A stretch of DNA of 64,000 nucleotides from Planctomycetes bacterium UBA2386 (GCA_002343845.1 DDSQ01000186.1:82429-146428), one strand, 5' to 3'. Numbered from the stretch's first letter, positions 50,820 to 60,674 are shown. A program made the numbers and translations. The notes: generated by a model not told the origin, from the sequence alone.

Positions 50820-52529
50820 ATGCCGTCGCTCGCGTTGCTGCTCGCGATCAGCCTCGTCGTCTTCTGGATCGCGCACCGCGTCTACGGCCGCCTGCTCGCG
50901 CGGTGGTTTCGCCTCGACGCCACCACGCCGACTCCCGCGCACACCCACCGCGACGGCGCCGACTTCGAACCGACGGCGCGCTTCTACCTGCTGTCGCAGC
51001 ACTTCTCGGCGATCAGCGCCGCCGGCCCGATCCTCGGCCCGATCCTCGCGGCGACGATGTTCGGCTGGCAGCCGGCGTTCTGGTGGATCGTGCTCGGCTG
51101 CATCTTCATCGGCGCGATGCACGACTTCGCGGCGCTGGTCGGATCGGTGCGCCACGGCGCGTGCTCGATCGCCGGCATCCTGCGCAGCTACCTGAATCCG
51201 CGCAGCTACGCCGCGTTCCTGATCTACGTGTGGCTGGCTCTGGTGCTGGTGATCGTCGCCTTCACCGACGCGACGGCGAACGCGTTCACGCAACCACTCG
51301 ACGTCGAGGTGCCGGGAACGGGCGGCACGCGCGCGCAGGTCGACGGCGGCGGCGTCGCGTCGAGCTCGATGCTCTACCTCGGGCTCAGCCTCGTGATGGG
51401 GCTCGTCGTGAAGGTGATGCGGCCGAAGCTGTGGCTCGTCACGCTGGTGTTCGTGCCCGCGGTCGGCGTGGCGATCTGGCTCGGCCCACACCTGCCGATC
51501 GACTTCCGCGCCGCTGGTGCCATCCCGTCGCTGTACTGGGCGTGGGCGATCCTCGCTTACTGCGGCATCGCCTCGGTGCTGCCGCTGTGGCTGCTGCTGC
51601 AGCCGCGCGGCTACCTCGGCGGCTTCTTCCTCTACCTCACGCTCGGCGGCGGCCTGCTAGGCCTGTTCCTCGCGAGCGTGCGCGGCGACGCCGAGATCAC
51701 CTGGCCGTCGTTCACCGGCTTCACGACGCCCGAAGGCCAGTCGCTGGTGCCGTTCCTGTTCATCACCATCGCCTGCGGCGCCTGCAGCGGCTTCCACGGA
51801 CTCGTCTGCTCGGGCACGACCAGCAAGCAGCTCGACCGCGAAGTGGACGCGCACGTCGTCGGCTACGGCGGCATGCTGCTCGAAGGCGTCGTGGCGCTGC
51901 TGGCGCTCGCGTGCGTGATGCAGCTCGCGCCCGGCGATGCGCTCACGAAGGGCACCGCGGACAAGATCTTCGGCGTCGGCATCGGCAGCTTCCTGCACCA
52001 GCTCGGCGTGCCGCTGCAGTTCGCGGTGACGTTCGGCATGCTCGCGTTCGCGACGTTCGTCTACGACACCCTCGACGTGGCGACGCGGCTGGCGCGCTTC
52101 CTGTTCACGGAGTTCACCGGCTGGAAGTCGCGCGCCGGCGGGGTGATCGGCACCGTCGTGACACTGGCGCTGCCGGCGATCTTCGTCGCGCAGACGGTGA
52201 CGCTGAACGGCAAGGTGGTGCCCGCCTACCGCGTGGTGTGGCCGCTGTTCGGCTCGATCAACCAGCTGCTCGCCGCGCTGACGCTGGTCGGCCTGTCGCT
52301 GTGGCTCGCGAAGTCGCGGCACGGCATGGGGCTGCGACTCGCGGTCGGGCTGCCGATGCTGTTCATGATGGGCATGACGGCCACGGCGCTGGTGCTGCAG
52401 ATCGTGAACGCGCCGAACGTGGTGCTCGGCGGTCTCGCCAGCGTGCTGCTGGCGCTCGCGGCGTGGATCGCGACCGAGGCGGCGCTGGCGTTGTGGAAGG
52501 GTCGGCCGCGCGCTGCGACCGCGGCGTGA
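50820..52529 (+). CDS. CstA-family peptide/pyruvate transporter
   Basis: A 569-residue membrane protein with about 15 hydrophobic segments. TARFYLLSQHFSAISAAGPI, the GPILAATMFGWQPAFWWI stretch, HDFAALVGSVRHG and FHGLVCSGTTSKQL are family signatures of carbon starvation protein CstA and BtsT/YjiY, which take up peptides or pyruvate. It is shorter than E. coli CstA (701), as in many other phyla. The ATG at 50820 has a CAGCAT hexamer 6 nt upstream. It diverges from the GHL10 gene. Confidence 0.9.
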   Translation: MPSLALLLAISLVVFWIAHRVYGRLLARWFRLDATTPTPAHTHRDGADFEPTARFYLLSQHFSAISAAGPILGPILAATMFGWQPAFWWIVLGCIFIGAMHDFAALVGSVRHGACSIAGILRSYLNPRSYAAFLIYVWLALVLVIVAFTDATANAFTQPLDVEVPGTGGTRAQVDGGGVASSSMLYLGLSLVMGLVVKVMRPKLWLVTLVFVPAVGVAIWLGPHLPIDFRAAGAIPSLYWAWAILAYCGIASVLPLWLLLQPRGYLGGFFLYLTLGGGLLGLFLASVRGDAEITWPSFTGFTTPEGQSLVPFLFITIACGACSGFHGLVCSGTTSKQLDREVDAHVVGYGGMLLEGVVALLALACVMQLAPGDALTKGTADKIFGVGIGSFLHQLGVPLQFAVTFGMLAFATFVYDTLDVATRLARFLFTEFTGWKSRAGGVIGTVVTLALPAIFVAQTVTLNGKVVPAYRVVWPLFGSINQLLAALTLVGLSLWLAKSRHGMGLRLAVGLPMLFMMGMTATALVLQIVNAPNVVLGGLASVLLALAAWIATEAALALWKGRPRAATAA

Positions 52530-52569
52530 GCCGCCGGCGGCGCCGAGTGGTCGATTGGCCCCATGCAAG

Positions 52570-52609
52570 ATCTGCCGCGGCAGATTTCGCCTCCAGGCTA
52601 AATCTGCCG
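52570..52609. repeat. Overlapping palindrome and inverted repeat before the AAA_14 ATPase
   Basis: Three copies of the half-site ATCTGCCG. Copies one and two form the perfect 16-bp palindrome ATCTGCCGCGGCAGAT (52570-52585). Copies two and three form a 10-bp perfect inverted repeat (CGGCAGATTT 52578-52587, AAATCTGCCG 52600-52609). The loop itself contains GCCT-CC-AGGC. The last half-site abuts the TAGACT -10 hexamer, a classic operator position. Confidence 0.6.
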
Positions 52610-52615
52610 TAGACT
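52610..52615 (+). promoter_or_regulatory. -10-like hexamer TAGACT, 6 nt before the ATPase gene
   Basis: It is placed directly after the inverted repeat and just before the ATG at 52622, so a protein on the repeat would block transcription. A leaderless mRNA is expected. Confidence 0.4.
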
Positions 52616-52621
52616 CTGGAC

Positions 52622-53737
52622 ATGGCCGAGCACCGCTATCTGCAAGCTCAGGTCGAAGCGGACCTCGCCCACAAGATGGTGTTCGTCGCCGGCCCGCGCC
52701 AGGTCGGCAAGACGACGATGGCGCTGTCGCTGCCCGGTGGCGCGAAGGCCTATCGCAACTGGGACGTCGCCGAAGATCGCGAACGCATCCTGCGCCGCGA
52801 GCTGCCGACGGGCGACCTGCTGATCCTCGATGAGATCCACAAGTTCCGCGGTTGGCGCAACCACCTGAAGGGCCTCTACGACCAGCTGGGGCGCCGTCAC
52901 CGCATCCTCGTCACGGGCAGCGCTCGCCTGGACCTCTACCGCTTCGCCGGCGACTCGCTGCAGGGGCGCTACCACCTTCTGCACATGCATCCGTTATCGG
53001 TCGCGGAGCTCGGCATCACGCGCCCGCGGGAACTCGACACGCTGCTGCGGTTGTCCGGCTTCCCGGAACCGTGGTTCCGCGGGTCGGAGGCGCATGCCCG
53101 CCGGTGGTCGAGAGAGTACCGCACGCTGCTGATCCGCGACGAGGTACGCAGCCTGGAACGGGTGACGGACCTCGGCAATCTCGAACTGCTGGCCGTACGA
53201 CTGCCAGCACTCGTCGGCTCGCCGCTTTCGGCCAATGCTCTGCGCGAGGACCTCGGCGTCGACCACCGCACGATCACCCGCTGGCTCGACGTGCTGGAAC
53301 GGCTCTACGCGATCTTCCGTGTGCAACCGTTCGGATCGCCGCGCATCCGGGCGATCAAGAAGATGCCGAAGCACTACCACTTCGACTGGTCGCTGCCGAC
53401 TACCGCGGGCGCTCGCTTCGAGAATCTGGTCGCCGCGCACCTGCTCAAGTGGGTCCACTGGCAACAGGACACCGAAGGTCGCGATCTCGAACTGCGCTAC
53501 TTCCGCGATCGCGACGGCCGCGAAGCGGACTTCGTGGTCGTCGAAGGCAAGCGCCCCGTCCTGGTGGTCGAAGCCAAATACGGCGACGACGATGTGGCGC
53601 GCGGCCTGCGGGCGCTGCGCCAGCGCTTCCCGGACTGCCCGGCGTGGCAGGTGCACGCGACGGGCATGGCGGATCACGTGACGGCCGAGGGCATCCGGGT
53701 CGCGCCCGCCATCGAACTGCTGCGAACGCTGGTGTAG
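52622..53737 (+). CDS. AAA_14/DUF4143 ATPase
   Basis: A 371-residue protein (COG1373 type). The N-terminal AAA_14 domain has Walker A GPRQVGKTT (24-32), Walker B DLLILDEIH near residue 67 and sensor VTGSARLD. The C-terminal DUF4143 domain carries nuclease-like features (READFVVVEGKRPVLVVEAK), resembling the PD-(D/E)XK motif D...E-x-K. Such genes are sporadic and often horizontally exchanged, and their function is unknown. It stands alone behind a strong inverted repeat, as an autoregulated element might. Confidence 0.88.
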   Translation: MAEHRYLQAQVEADLAHKMVFVAGPRQVGKTTMALSLPGGAKAYRNWDVAEDRERILRRELPTGDLLILDEIHKFRGWRNHLKGLYDQLGRRHRILVTGSARLDLYRFAGDSLQGRYHLLHMHPLSVAELGITRPRELDTLLRLSGFPEPWFRGSEAHARRWSREYRTLLIRDEVRSLERVTDLGNLELLAVRLPALVGSPLSANALREDLGVDHRTITRWLDVLERLYAIFRVQPFGSPRIRAIKKMPKHYHFDWSLPTTAGARFENLVAAHLLKWVHWQQDTEGRDLELRYFRDRDGREADFVVVEGKRPVLVVEAKYGDDDVARGLRALRQRFPDCPAWQVHATGMADHVTAEGIRVAPAIELLRTLV

Positions 53738-53744
53738 CCGCCGC

Positions 53745-55322
53745 TCAGCGCGCGCCGTTCTGGTCACCGGCCGTGGCAAGGTCGAGTTCGAGCAGCAGGT
53801 TGTTGTAGGCCTGGTCGTCGATCACGCCGCGATCGCGCAGTCCCAGCAGTTCCCCTTCCTGCGCGGTGGCGACCGCAGCACGCACTTCGCGCGACACCGC
53901 GAGCCGCTGGGCGGCGCGCGTGCGCTCCGCCTCGTCGTCGGCGCGCAGCGACGCCAGTTCGTCGCTCATCGCCTCGCGGAAGCGGTGCACCGCGACCGGG
54001 CAGCTCTGTTCGCTGCAGAACGCGTCGAGCCGGGCGATGCCGGCCTGCAGCAGCCGTTCGCGCGCCTGCCGCATCTCGGCGGCGGTGGTGCCGTCGTCGC
54101 GCAGCCCGAGCAGCTTGACCAGCGGGAACAACGTGCCGCCCTGCACGAACAGCGTCGCCAGGATCACCGCGACGGTGCAGGCGATCACTTCGTCGCGACC
54201 GGGGAACGCGTTCTCGGCGTCGACCATCGTCGGCAGCGAGAGCGCCGCCGCGAGCGACACCGCGCCGCGCACGCCGCACCACGACACCACCACCACGCCG
54301 CGAGGGCTCGGGTAGCCGCCCTCACGCTCCCGCAGCTTCGGGAACAGCCACAGCGGCAGGTAGGCGCTCGGCCAGCACCAGACGATGCGGGAGAGGATGA
54401 CCGCCGCGCTGACCGCGAGGCCGGCGAGCCACAGATCGGCGCCCGCACCGAACGCGCGCTGCAGCAGGCACGGCGACTCCAGGCCGATGTAGAGGAAGCA
54501 GAGTCCGTTCAGCACGAACGTGAGCTGCTGCCACGTCGCGCGCAGCGGCATGCGGGCCTGCGCGGGGATGCGGTGGACGCGCCAGGCGACGACGGCGCCG
54601 GCGACGACCACCGCGAGCACGCCGGAGACGCCGAGCGAACTCGCGATCGCCCACGCCAGGTACGGCGACAGCAGCGACAGCGTGAACAGCACGCTCGGGT
54701 CGCGGACGACGCGGTGCACGAGCGAGAACGCCGCGCCGACGACGACGCCGACGACCACGCCAGCCCCGGCCACCCATGCGAACTGGCCGAGCACCGCGCC
54801 GAAGTCGAACATGCCCTCGAGCACGACGACGACGCCGATCTGCACGCCGACCAGGCCGGTCGCGTCGTTGACCAGGCTCTCGCCGCCGAGGATCGCGGTG
54901 GTGCGACGCGGCACGCGCAGGCGTTCGAGCACGGCCTGCGCGGCGACGGTGTCGGTCGGCGACACGATCGCGCCGAGGATGAAGCACACCGCCCACGGCA
55001 GATCGGGCAGGCACAGCTTCGCCACCACGCCGACGACGAGGATCGTCAGCGCCACGAGCCCGATCGCCAGCATCAGGATCGGCCGCAGCCAGCGCTGGAA
55101 GTCGCGCCACGACGTCTGCCAGGCGTCGGCGTAGAGCAGCGGCGGCAGGAACCCGACCAGGATCAGGTTCGGGTCGATCTCGATGCCGCGCACCGCCGGA
55201 ATGAAGGTCAGCGCCACGCCGGCGATGGCCAGGGCCAGCGGCTGCGGCACGCGCAGCCGCGGGGCCAGCAGCGTGACGACGGCGAGCGCGCCGAGGACCG
55301 CGGTCAGTACGTGCAGCGGCAT
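53745..55322 (-). CDS. CPA1-family Na+/H+ antiporter
   Basis: A 525-residue protein with about twelve transmembrane helices, followed by a soluble tail of about 130 residues rich in Arg and Glu. Signature stretches are FLPPLLYADAWQTS, GAIVSPTDTVAAQAVL and GGESLVNDATGLVG, containing the ion-binding ND pair of NhaP-type antiporters. It probably exchanges Na+ for H+ across the inner membrane and could use the gradient made by the Nqr pump. It starts 7 bp after the stop of the sortilin-like gene. Confidence 0.92.
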   Translation of the reverse strand: MPLHVLTAVLGALAVVTLLAPRLRVPQPLALAIAGVALTFIPAVRGIEIDPNLILVGFLPPLLYADAWQTSWRDFQRWLRPILMLAIGLVALTILVVGVVAKLCLPDLPWAVCFILGAIVSPTDTVAAQAVLERLRVPRRTTAILGGESLVNDATGLVGVQIGVVVVLEGMFDFGAVLGQFAWVAGAGVVVGVVVGAAFSLVHRVVRDPSVLFTLSLLSPYLAWAIASSLGVSGVLAVVVAGAVVAWRVHRIPAQARMPLRATWQQLTFVLNGLCFLYIGLESPCLLQRAFGAGADLWLAGLAVSAAVILSRIVWCWPSAYLPLWLFPKLREREGGYPSPRGVVVVSWCGVRGAVSLAAALSLPTMVDAENAFPGRDEVIACTVAVILATLFVQGGTLFPLVKLLGLRDDGTTAAEMRQARERLLQAGIARLDAFCSEQSCPVAVHRFREAMSDELASLRADDEAERTRAAQRLAVSREVRAAVATAQEGELLGLRDRGVIDDQAYNNLLLELDLATAGDQNGAR

Positions 55323-55329
55323 GCGCGCG

Positions 55330-58300
55330 TCACTTCACGTGCGGGATCGCCAGCTCGAGCGCGAGGCGGTTGAAGGCCGCGGTGTGCTCCGTCCACAGAG
55401 CACGTCCACGTTCGAGTTCGGCGCGGATCGCCGTCGACAACTCGGCGGCCACCGCCGCCTGCCCCGCGGTCGGCCCGAACTCCGCGCCTTCGACCGACGA
55501 CAGCACGCCGAGCAGCTTGTCGGTCAGCTTGATCGGGTAGTTCAGCGGGTCCTGGCTGCTCTTGCTCTTCGTCTGGTAGAGCGCCTCCTCGACCGGCGTC
55601 AGCGCGTCGCCGGCGGCCTTCGCGGCGGCTTCGAGCCGCGCCTTGCCGTCCCCTTCCGCGCGGTCGACCACCGCCTGCATCTGCGTGCGCAGCGAGCGCA
55701 GCTTCTCGATCCACTCGTGCGCGTCGGTGACGAGCGCGTTGCCGTCGCGCACCAGGCGGTAGCGCGCCTGCAGTTCGTCGACGGTCGCCGGCGAACGGGG
55801 ATCCGGCAGGATGCGCGCCGCCACCGTGCGCGCGTCGTCGCCGACGGTGACCGTGATCCCGTACTCGCCGGGTGCGGGCCGCGGCGCGCGGCTGCGCCCG
55901 TTCCAGAGGATCATGCCGTCGAGGATCTTCGCGTCGTCGGTCTTCCACGTGATCGGGAACGCGTTGATGCCGCGCTTCACGGTCAGTTTCTCGTCGTCCT
56001 TCGTCGCGTCCGTCGCGCGAGACCACACGACCTTGCCGTCCTGGTCCTTGCACTCGATCGCCACGCGCTGGTCGACCGGCTTCTCGGCGTCGCCACCGAG
56101 CCAGAAGCGGATCACGAGGTCCTTCGCCGGATTGCGCCCGAGTCCCGCGACCTCGGCGTCGTCGCCGCCGCCGCGCACCAACGGCGTCGGCACAAAGAGG
56201 ACGAACGGCATGGCGCCGAGGCCCGAGTTGAGCTGGCGCAGGTGCGCGAGATGGTCGAACGACCAGAACGAACGGCCCTGCGTCGCGGCGATCAGTTCGT
56301 TGCCGCGCACGACGAGGTCGGTGATCGGCGTGATCGGCAGGTTGCGCGCCAGCTTCTGCCAGCGACGGCCGTCGTCGAAGCTCATCCACACGCCGCGTTC
56401 GGTGCCGCAGTAGAGCAGCCCCGGGACCTCGGGGTCGGGCCGGATGCAGCGTGTGAACCACGCCGGATCGAGGCCGCCGGTGATCTCGCGCCACGTCGCG
56501 CCGAAGTCGTCCGTCGCGAACAGGTAGGGCCGGAAGTCGTCGAGCTTGTAGCGCGTGGCCGCGACGTAGCAGCCGCCATCGCCGTGCGGACTCGCGGCGA
56601 TGCAGTTGACCTGCGCCCACTCGGGCATGCTCGGCGGCGTGACGTTCGCCCAGTTCTTGCCGCCGTCGCGCGTCACGTGCACGAGGCCGTCGTCGCTGCC
56701 GCACCAGATCGTGCCGGGCACGCGCCCTTCGTCGACGGTGAAGATCGTGCCGTAGTACTCGACGCTGGTGTTGTCCTTGGTGATCGGCCCGCCCGACGAG
56801 CCCATCTTGGTCTTGTCGTTGCGCGTGAGGTCGCCGCTGATCGGCGTCCACGACGCCCCCTCGTCGCTCGTCGCGAACAGCACCTGCGCTGCCGTGTAGA
56901 GCACCGAACGATCGTGCCGCGACCACAGGATCGGGAAGTTCCACTGGAAGCGGTAGCGCATCACGTCGGCGCCGCCGCCCATCGGGTTGTCGGGCCACAC
57001 GTCGACGCGCCGCGACAAGCCGCTGCGATGGTCGAGCCGCGACAGGTATCCGCCGTAGCTGCCGCCGAACACGACGTCGGCATTGCCGGGCTTCGGCGCG
57101 AGCCACCCGCTCTCGCCGCCAGCGGTGTCCTCCCAGTCGTCGGTGCCGATGCCGCGCCCGCGCGAACGGTGCGCGATGCGCACGGTGCTGTTGTCCTGCT
57201 GCGCGCCGTAGATGCGGTACGGCGCGTGGTCGTCGACGGTGACGCGGTAGAACTGCGCCGTCGGCTGGTTTTCGATCGACGACCAGGTCTTGCCGCCGTC
57301 GAACGTCACGCAGGCGCCGCCGTCGTTGCCTTCGACCATGCGCAGCGGGTCGGCGGGATCGATCCACAGGTCGTGGTTGTCGCCGTGCGGCACGCGGATC
57401 GTCGTGAACGTCTTGCCGCCGTCGGTCGACTTGTGGAACGCGACGTTCAGCACGTACACGGTGTCGGCGTCCTTCGGATCGGCGAAGACGCGCGTGTAGT
57501 ACCAGGCCCGCTGCCGCAGCGAGCGTTCGTCGTTGACCTTGATCCACGAAGCGCCGGCGTCGTCGCTGCGGAACAGGCCGCCCTCCTCGGCCTCGATCTG
57601 CGCGTAGAGCCGTGCTGGCTTGCTCGGCGCGCTGCAGATGCCGGCGATGCCGAGGGTGCCCTTCGGCATGCCGGGCTTGTCGCTCAGGCTCTGCCAGTTG
57701 TCGCCGCCGTCGGTCGACTTCCAGAGCCCGCTGCCGTCGCCGCCGGACTCGAGTGACCACGGCGTGCGGATCGCGCGCCAGGTCGTCGCGTAGAGCACGT
57801 TCGGGTCGTCGGGCGACAGGCACAGGTCGACGGCGCCCGCGTGCGCGTTGGCGAACAGCACACGCTGCCACGACGTGCCGCCATCCTTGCTGCGGTAGAC
57901 GCCGCGTTCTTCGTTGGGCCCCGACAGGTGCCCCATCACCGCGGCGAAGACGATCTGGCTGTCCTTCGGGTGGACGCGGATGCGACTGATGTGGCGGCTG
58001 TCGGGCAGGCCCGCGAACGTCCAGGTGGCGCCGGCGTCGGTCGACTTCCACATGCCGTCGCCGCTCGAGACGTTGCCGCGCCACGTCTTCTCGCCGGTGC
58101 CGACGTAGACGATGCGTGGATCGCTCGGCGCCACGGCGACCGCGCCGATCGAACCGCCGAAGGTGCCGTCGCTGACGTTCTTCCAGGTCTTGCCGGCGTC
58201 GGTGGTCTTCCACACACCGCCGCCCGTGCTGCCCATCCAGTAGGTGTCGCGATCGCCGGCGATGCCGCAGACCGCCGCGACGCGGCCGCCGCGGAACGGA

Positions 58301-58431
58301 CCGACGAGGCGCCAGTCGCAGGTCTCGAGCAGCGCCGTCGGCACGGGGCCGCGCGGTTCCTGCGCGGGCAGTGCCGCGAGCAGTGCGAAGGGAAGCAGCA
58401 GCGAACGGAACGACGCGGAGCCGGAGACCAT
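55330..58431 (-). CDS. Secreted sortilin/BNR-repeat protein
   Basis: A 1033-residue protein with a signal peptide ending ALPAQ. Most of it is a VPS10/sortilin-like beta-propeller with many Asp-box or BNR-type turns, such as GGGVWKTTDAGKTWKN, GDGMWKSTDAGATW and GGVYRSKDGGTSW-like repeats. The C-terminal part has RLVRDGNALVTDAHEWIEKL and a helical end. Such proteins are often labelled glycosyl hydrolases, but no sialidase active-site set is evident. TAGCAT lies 10 nt before the ATG. It leads an apparent operon with the antiporter. Confidence 0.82.
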   Translation of the reverse strand: MVSGSASFRSLLLPFALLAALPAQEPRGPVPTALLETCDWRLVGPFRGGRVAAVCGIAGDRDTYWMGSTGGGVWKTTDAGKTWKNVSDGTFGGSIGAVAVAPSDPRIVYVGTGEKTWRGNVSSGDGMWKSTDAGATWTFAGLPDSRHISRIRVHPKDSQIVFAAVMGHLSGPNEERGVYRSKDGGTSWQRVLFANAHAGAVDLCLSPDDPNVLYATTWRAIRTPWSLESGGDGSGLWKSTDGGDNWQSLSDKPGMPKGTLGIAGICSAPSKPARLYAQIEAEEGGLFRSDDAGASWIKVNDERSLRQRAWYYTRVFADPKDADTVYVLNVAFHKSTDGGKTFTTIRVPHGDNHDLWIDPADPLRMVEGNDGGACVTFDGGKTWSSIENQPTAQFYRVTVDDHAPYRIYGAQQDNSTVRIAHRSRGRGIGTDDWEDTAGGESGWLAPKPGNADVVFGGSYGGYLSRLDHRSGLSRRVDVWPDNPMGGGADVMRYRFQWNFPILWSRHDRSVLYTAAQVLFATSDEGASWTPISGDLTRNDKTKMGSSGGPITKDNTSVEYYGTIFTVDEGRVPGTIWCGSDDGLVHVTRDGGKNWANVTPPSMPEWAQVNCIAASPHGDGGCYVAATRYKLDDFRPYLFATDDFGATWREITGGLDPAWFTRCIRPDPEVPGLLYCGTERGVWMSFDDGRRWQKLARNLPITPITDLVVRGNELIAATQGRSFWSFDHLAHLRQLNSGLGAMPFVLFVPTPLVRGGGDDAEVAGLGRNPAKDLVIRFWLGGDAEKPVDQRVAIECKDQDGKVVWSRATDATKDDEKLTVKRGINAFPITWKTDDAKILDGMILWNGRSRAPRPAPGEYGITVTVGDDARTVAARILPDPRSPATVDELQARYRLVRDGNALVTDAHEWIEKLRSLRTQMQAVVDRAEGDGKARLEAAAKAAGDALTPVEEALYQTKSKSSQDPLNYPIKLTDKLLGVLSSVEGAEFGPTAGQAAVAAELSTAIRAELERGRALWTEHTAAFNRLALELAIPHVK

Positions 58432-58441
58432 GCGGGGCGGG

Positions 58442-58447
58442 ATGCTA
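58442..58447 (-). promoter_or_regulatory. -10-like hexamer TAGCAT, 10 nt before the sortilin-like gene
   Basis: The hexamer is identical to the selC -10 element. Expected leader is about 3 nt, and there is no Shine-Dalgarno. Confidence 0.4.
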
Positions 58448-58501
58448 CGGCCCGTCGGACCACGCGCCGAGTCTCGCGTGGCCTCTGCGCGTGCGGCGCG
58501 G

Positions 58502-59797
58502 CTACGGCATCTTCGGCCGCACGAACGGATCCGCGAAGCGCGGGTCGCGAACGAAGTGCCAATCGGTGAGCGTCTTCAGGAACGCCACGAGGTCGCTGCG
58601 TTCGCGGCTGTCCATCGGCACGCCGGTCTGCAGCGGGAGCACCGCCCGGCTCGGGCCCGTGACCAGGGGCGCTTCGGCCGGCCTGCCCCAGGCACTCGGG
58701 GCATGCGCATCGTGGCGCAGCACGGGATCCAGGTTCGCGTGCGCACGCACCCGGCCCGAATAGAACTGCACGACCTGCTCGAGCGTCGCGAAGCGCCCGT
58801 CGTGCATGTAGGGCGCCGTCAGCTCGATGTTGCGCAGCGACGGCGCGCGGAATTTGCCGAGGTCCTCCCGCTGGCCGCTGACTGCCGCGAGGCCCGGATC
58901 GTCGGTGCCGCGCCCTGCATCGACCCCGTTGTTGCGGCAGCCGCTGCTCTGCAGGGCCACCGGGTCGAGCTCGAAGGTGTGGCCGCATTGGAGGTAGACC
59001 CGTTCGACGTGGCAGCCTGCGCACGACCGCTCGCGCGCACCCCCCGCTCCGAAGAACAGGTGCTTGCCGCGGTTCTCAGCCGGCGTGAAGTTCGGGAACG
59101 GCGCATTGACATCGCCCGTCGCGGCGAGCCCTTCGTCGTAGCGGCTGCGCAACGACACGAGGGAACGCACGAACTGCGCGAGGGCCACGGCGAGCCGCCG
59201 CTCGTCGATCCGCGCGTCGCCGAACGCGGCGGTGAACAGATCGGCGTAGCCCGGTTCCACGCGCAGCCGCGCGATCACGTCGGGCACTTCCATGCCCATC
59301 TCGATCGGGTTGCGGATCGGCAGCAGCACCGCCTGCTCGAGCGTCGTGGCGCGGGCGTCCCAGAAGAACCCGGTGCCGAGCAGCCCGAGGTTCGCGATCG
59401 ACATCGAGTTGCGGTGCGTGCGCTGGCCGCGAAACCCGAGGCTCCCGGTTTCGCCGTCGGCGAACGCGCGCCCTTGCTCGTGGCAACTCGAGCAGGAGCG
59501 GCTCTCGTTGCGCGACAGCAGGCGGTCGTGGAACAGGACGCGACCCAGGGTCGCCAGTTCGTTGGTCCGTTCGGGCGGCGGTGCGGGCGCATCGGGGGCC
59601 ACCCCACAACCGCGCGGTGCCCCCGCACCGTTACGCGCCGGTAGCGAGAACCGCGCCGCCAGCCCCGGTGCGGCGACCGGCGCATAGTCGTACGGCACCT
59701 CGGGCAGCACGAAGCGCGGCTTGCCGTCTTGCGCCACCAGCGCAGGGAGGAGAACGAACACCGAGGCGACGACGCCGAGCGCAGCGAGCCTGTTCAT
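58502..59797 (-). CDS. Di-heme cytochrome c peroxidase family protein
   Basis: A 431-residue periplasmic protein with a signal peptide (MNRLAALGVVASVFVLLPAL). Two c-type heme sites, CSSCH (102-106) and CAGCH (259-263), match the CcpA/MauG layout. SLGFRGQRTHRNSMS and FRAPSLRNIELTAPYMHDG are conserved CCP stretches. It reduces hydrogen peroxide with electrons from c-type cytochromes, or could oxidise proteins as MauG does. A Cys pair at about 64 and elsewhere is extra. The ATG at 59797 gives a clean signal peptide. Confidence 0.9.
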   Translation of the reverse strand: MNRLAALGVVASVFVLLPALVAQDGKPRFVLPEVPYDYAPVAAPGLAARFSLPARNGAGAPRGCGVAPDAPAPPPERTNELATLGRVLFHDRLLSRNESRSCSSCHEQGRAFADGETGSLGFRGQRTHRNSMSIANLGLLGTGFFWDARATTLEQAVLLPIRNPIEMGMEVPDVIARLRVEPGYADLFTAAFGDARIDERRLAVALAQFVRSLVSLRSRYDEGLAATGDVNAPFPNFTPAENRGKHLFFGAGGARERSCAGCHVERVYLQCGHTFELDPVALQSSGCRNNGVDAGRGTDDPGLAAVSGQREDLGKFRAPSLRNIELTAPYMHDGRFATLEQVVQFYSGRVRAHANLDPVLRHDAHAPSAWGRPAEAPLVTGPSRAVLPLQTGVPMDSRERSDLVAFLKTLTDWHFVRDPRFADPFVRPKMP

Positions 59798-59915
59798 GGG
59801 AGATCCGGTCGGAAGGCGGCGACCGCCGGCCTGAGCAAGCGCGATGCCGCGCCGCGCCGCGGTAGCATGCGAGGGTGACGACGCAGCGCCGGGCGAACCT
59901 CGCGGCCACGACTGG

Positions 59916-60674
59916 ATGATCCCGCTACGCGACGACGTTCCGGCGAGCCGCCCCCCGATCGTCACGCGCGCCATCGTCGTCGCCTGCTCGCTCGCGTTCG
60001 TGCTGCAGCTCGGCGATCCGCAGGGCGACCTCGTCGAACGTTACGGCATGGTGCCCGCGCGCGTGCTCGACCCGGACGTCACGCACGTCGTGCACGGCCC
60101 GCGCGGGCAACTGGTCCTGCGCATCGGCGAAGCCGGCGTGCCCGACTGGCTGACGCTGCTCTCCTGCACGTTCCTGCACGGCGGCTGGCTGCACTTCCTC
60201 GGCAACATGCTGTTCCTGTGGATCTTCGGCGACAACGTCGAGGACCGCTTCGGCCGGCTGCGCTTCCTGTTGTTCTACCTCGGCTGCGGGGCCGCGGCGT
60301 CGGCCGCGCATCTGCTCGCCCAGCCGGACTCGCCGGTGCCGACGATCGGTGCGTCCGGCGCGATCGCCGGCGTGATGGGGGCCTACCTGCTGCTCTACCC
60401 ACGAGCCCGAGTGCAGATGCTCTTCGTGTTCGGCTTCTTCGCCGACGTGATCGTGCTGCCGGCCGCGTTCTTCCTCGTCTACTGGTTCGTGCTGCAGCTC
60501 GTGCAGGGCAGCCTCGACAGCGGCAGCGGGGCGGGCGTCGCGTGGTGGGCGCACATCGGCGGCTTCGTCGTCGGTGCGATCGTCGCCGCCGGACTGCGCG
60601 CCGGCGAATGGCTGCGGCCGGATCCACCGCACGTCGTGCTCACGCGGCGGCGCTACGGCCGCGCGCCGTGGTAA
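59916..60674 (+). CDS. Rhomboid-family intramembrane serine protease
   Basis: A 252-residue membrane protein with six or more helices. The catalytic Ser is S137 in GASGAIAG and the catalytic His is H203 in WWAHIGGF. LHGGWLHFLGNMLFLWIFGDNVE is the L1/TM2 signature with the oxyanion-hole residues. It cuts substrate proteins within the membrane; the substrate is unknown. The ATG at 59916 fits the usual length; the frame is open to 59844, but that part is hydrophilic. A TAGCAT-like hexamer lies near 59862. Confidence 0.93.
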   Translation: MIPLRDDVPASRPPIVTRAIVVACSLAFVLQLGDPQGDLVERYGMVPARVLDPDVTHVVHGPRGQLVLRIGEAGVPDWLTLLSCTFLHGGWLHFLGNMLFLWIFGDNVEDRFGRLRFLLFYLGCGAAASAAHLLAQPDSPVPTIGASGAIAGVMGAYLLLYPRARVQMLFVFGFFADVIVLPAAFFLVYWFVLQLVQGSLDSGSGAGVAWWAHIGGFVVGAIVAAGLRAGEWLRPDPPHVVLTRRRYGRAPW

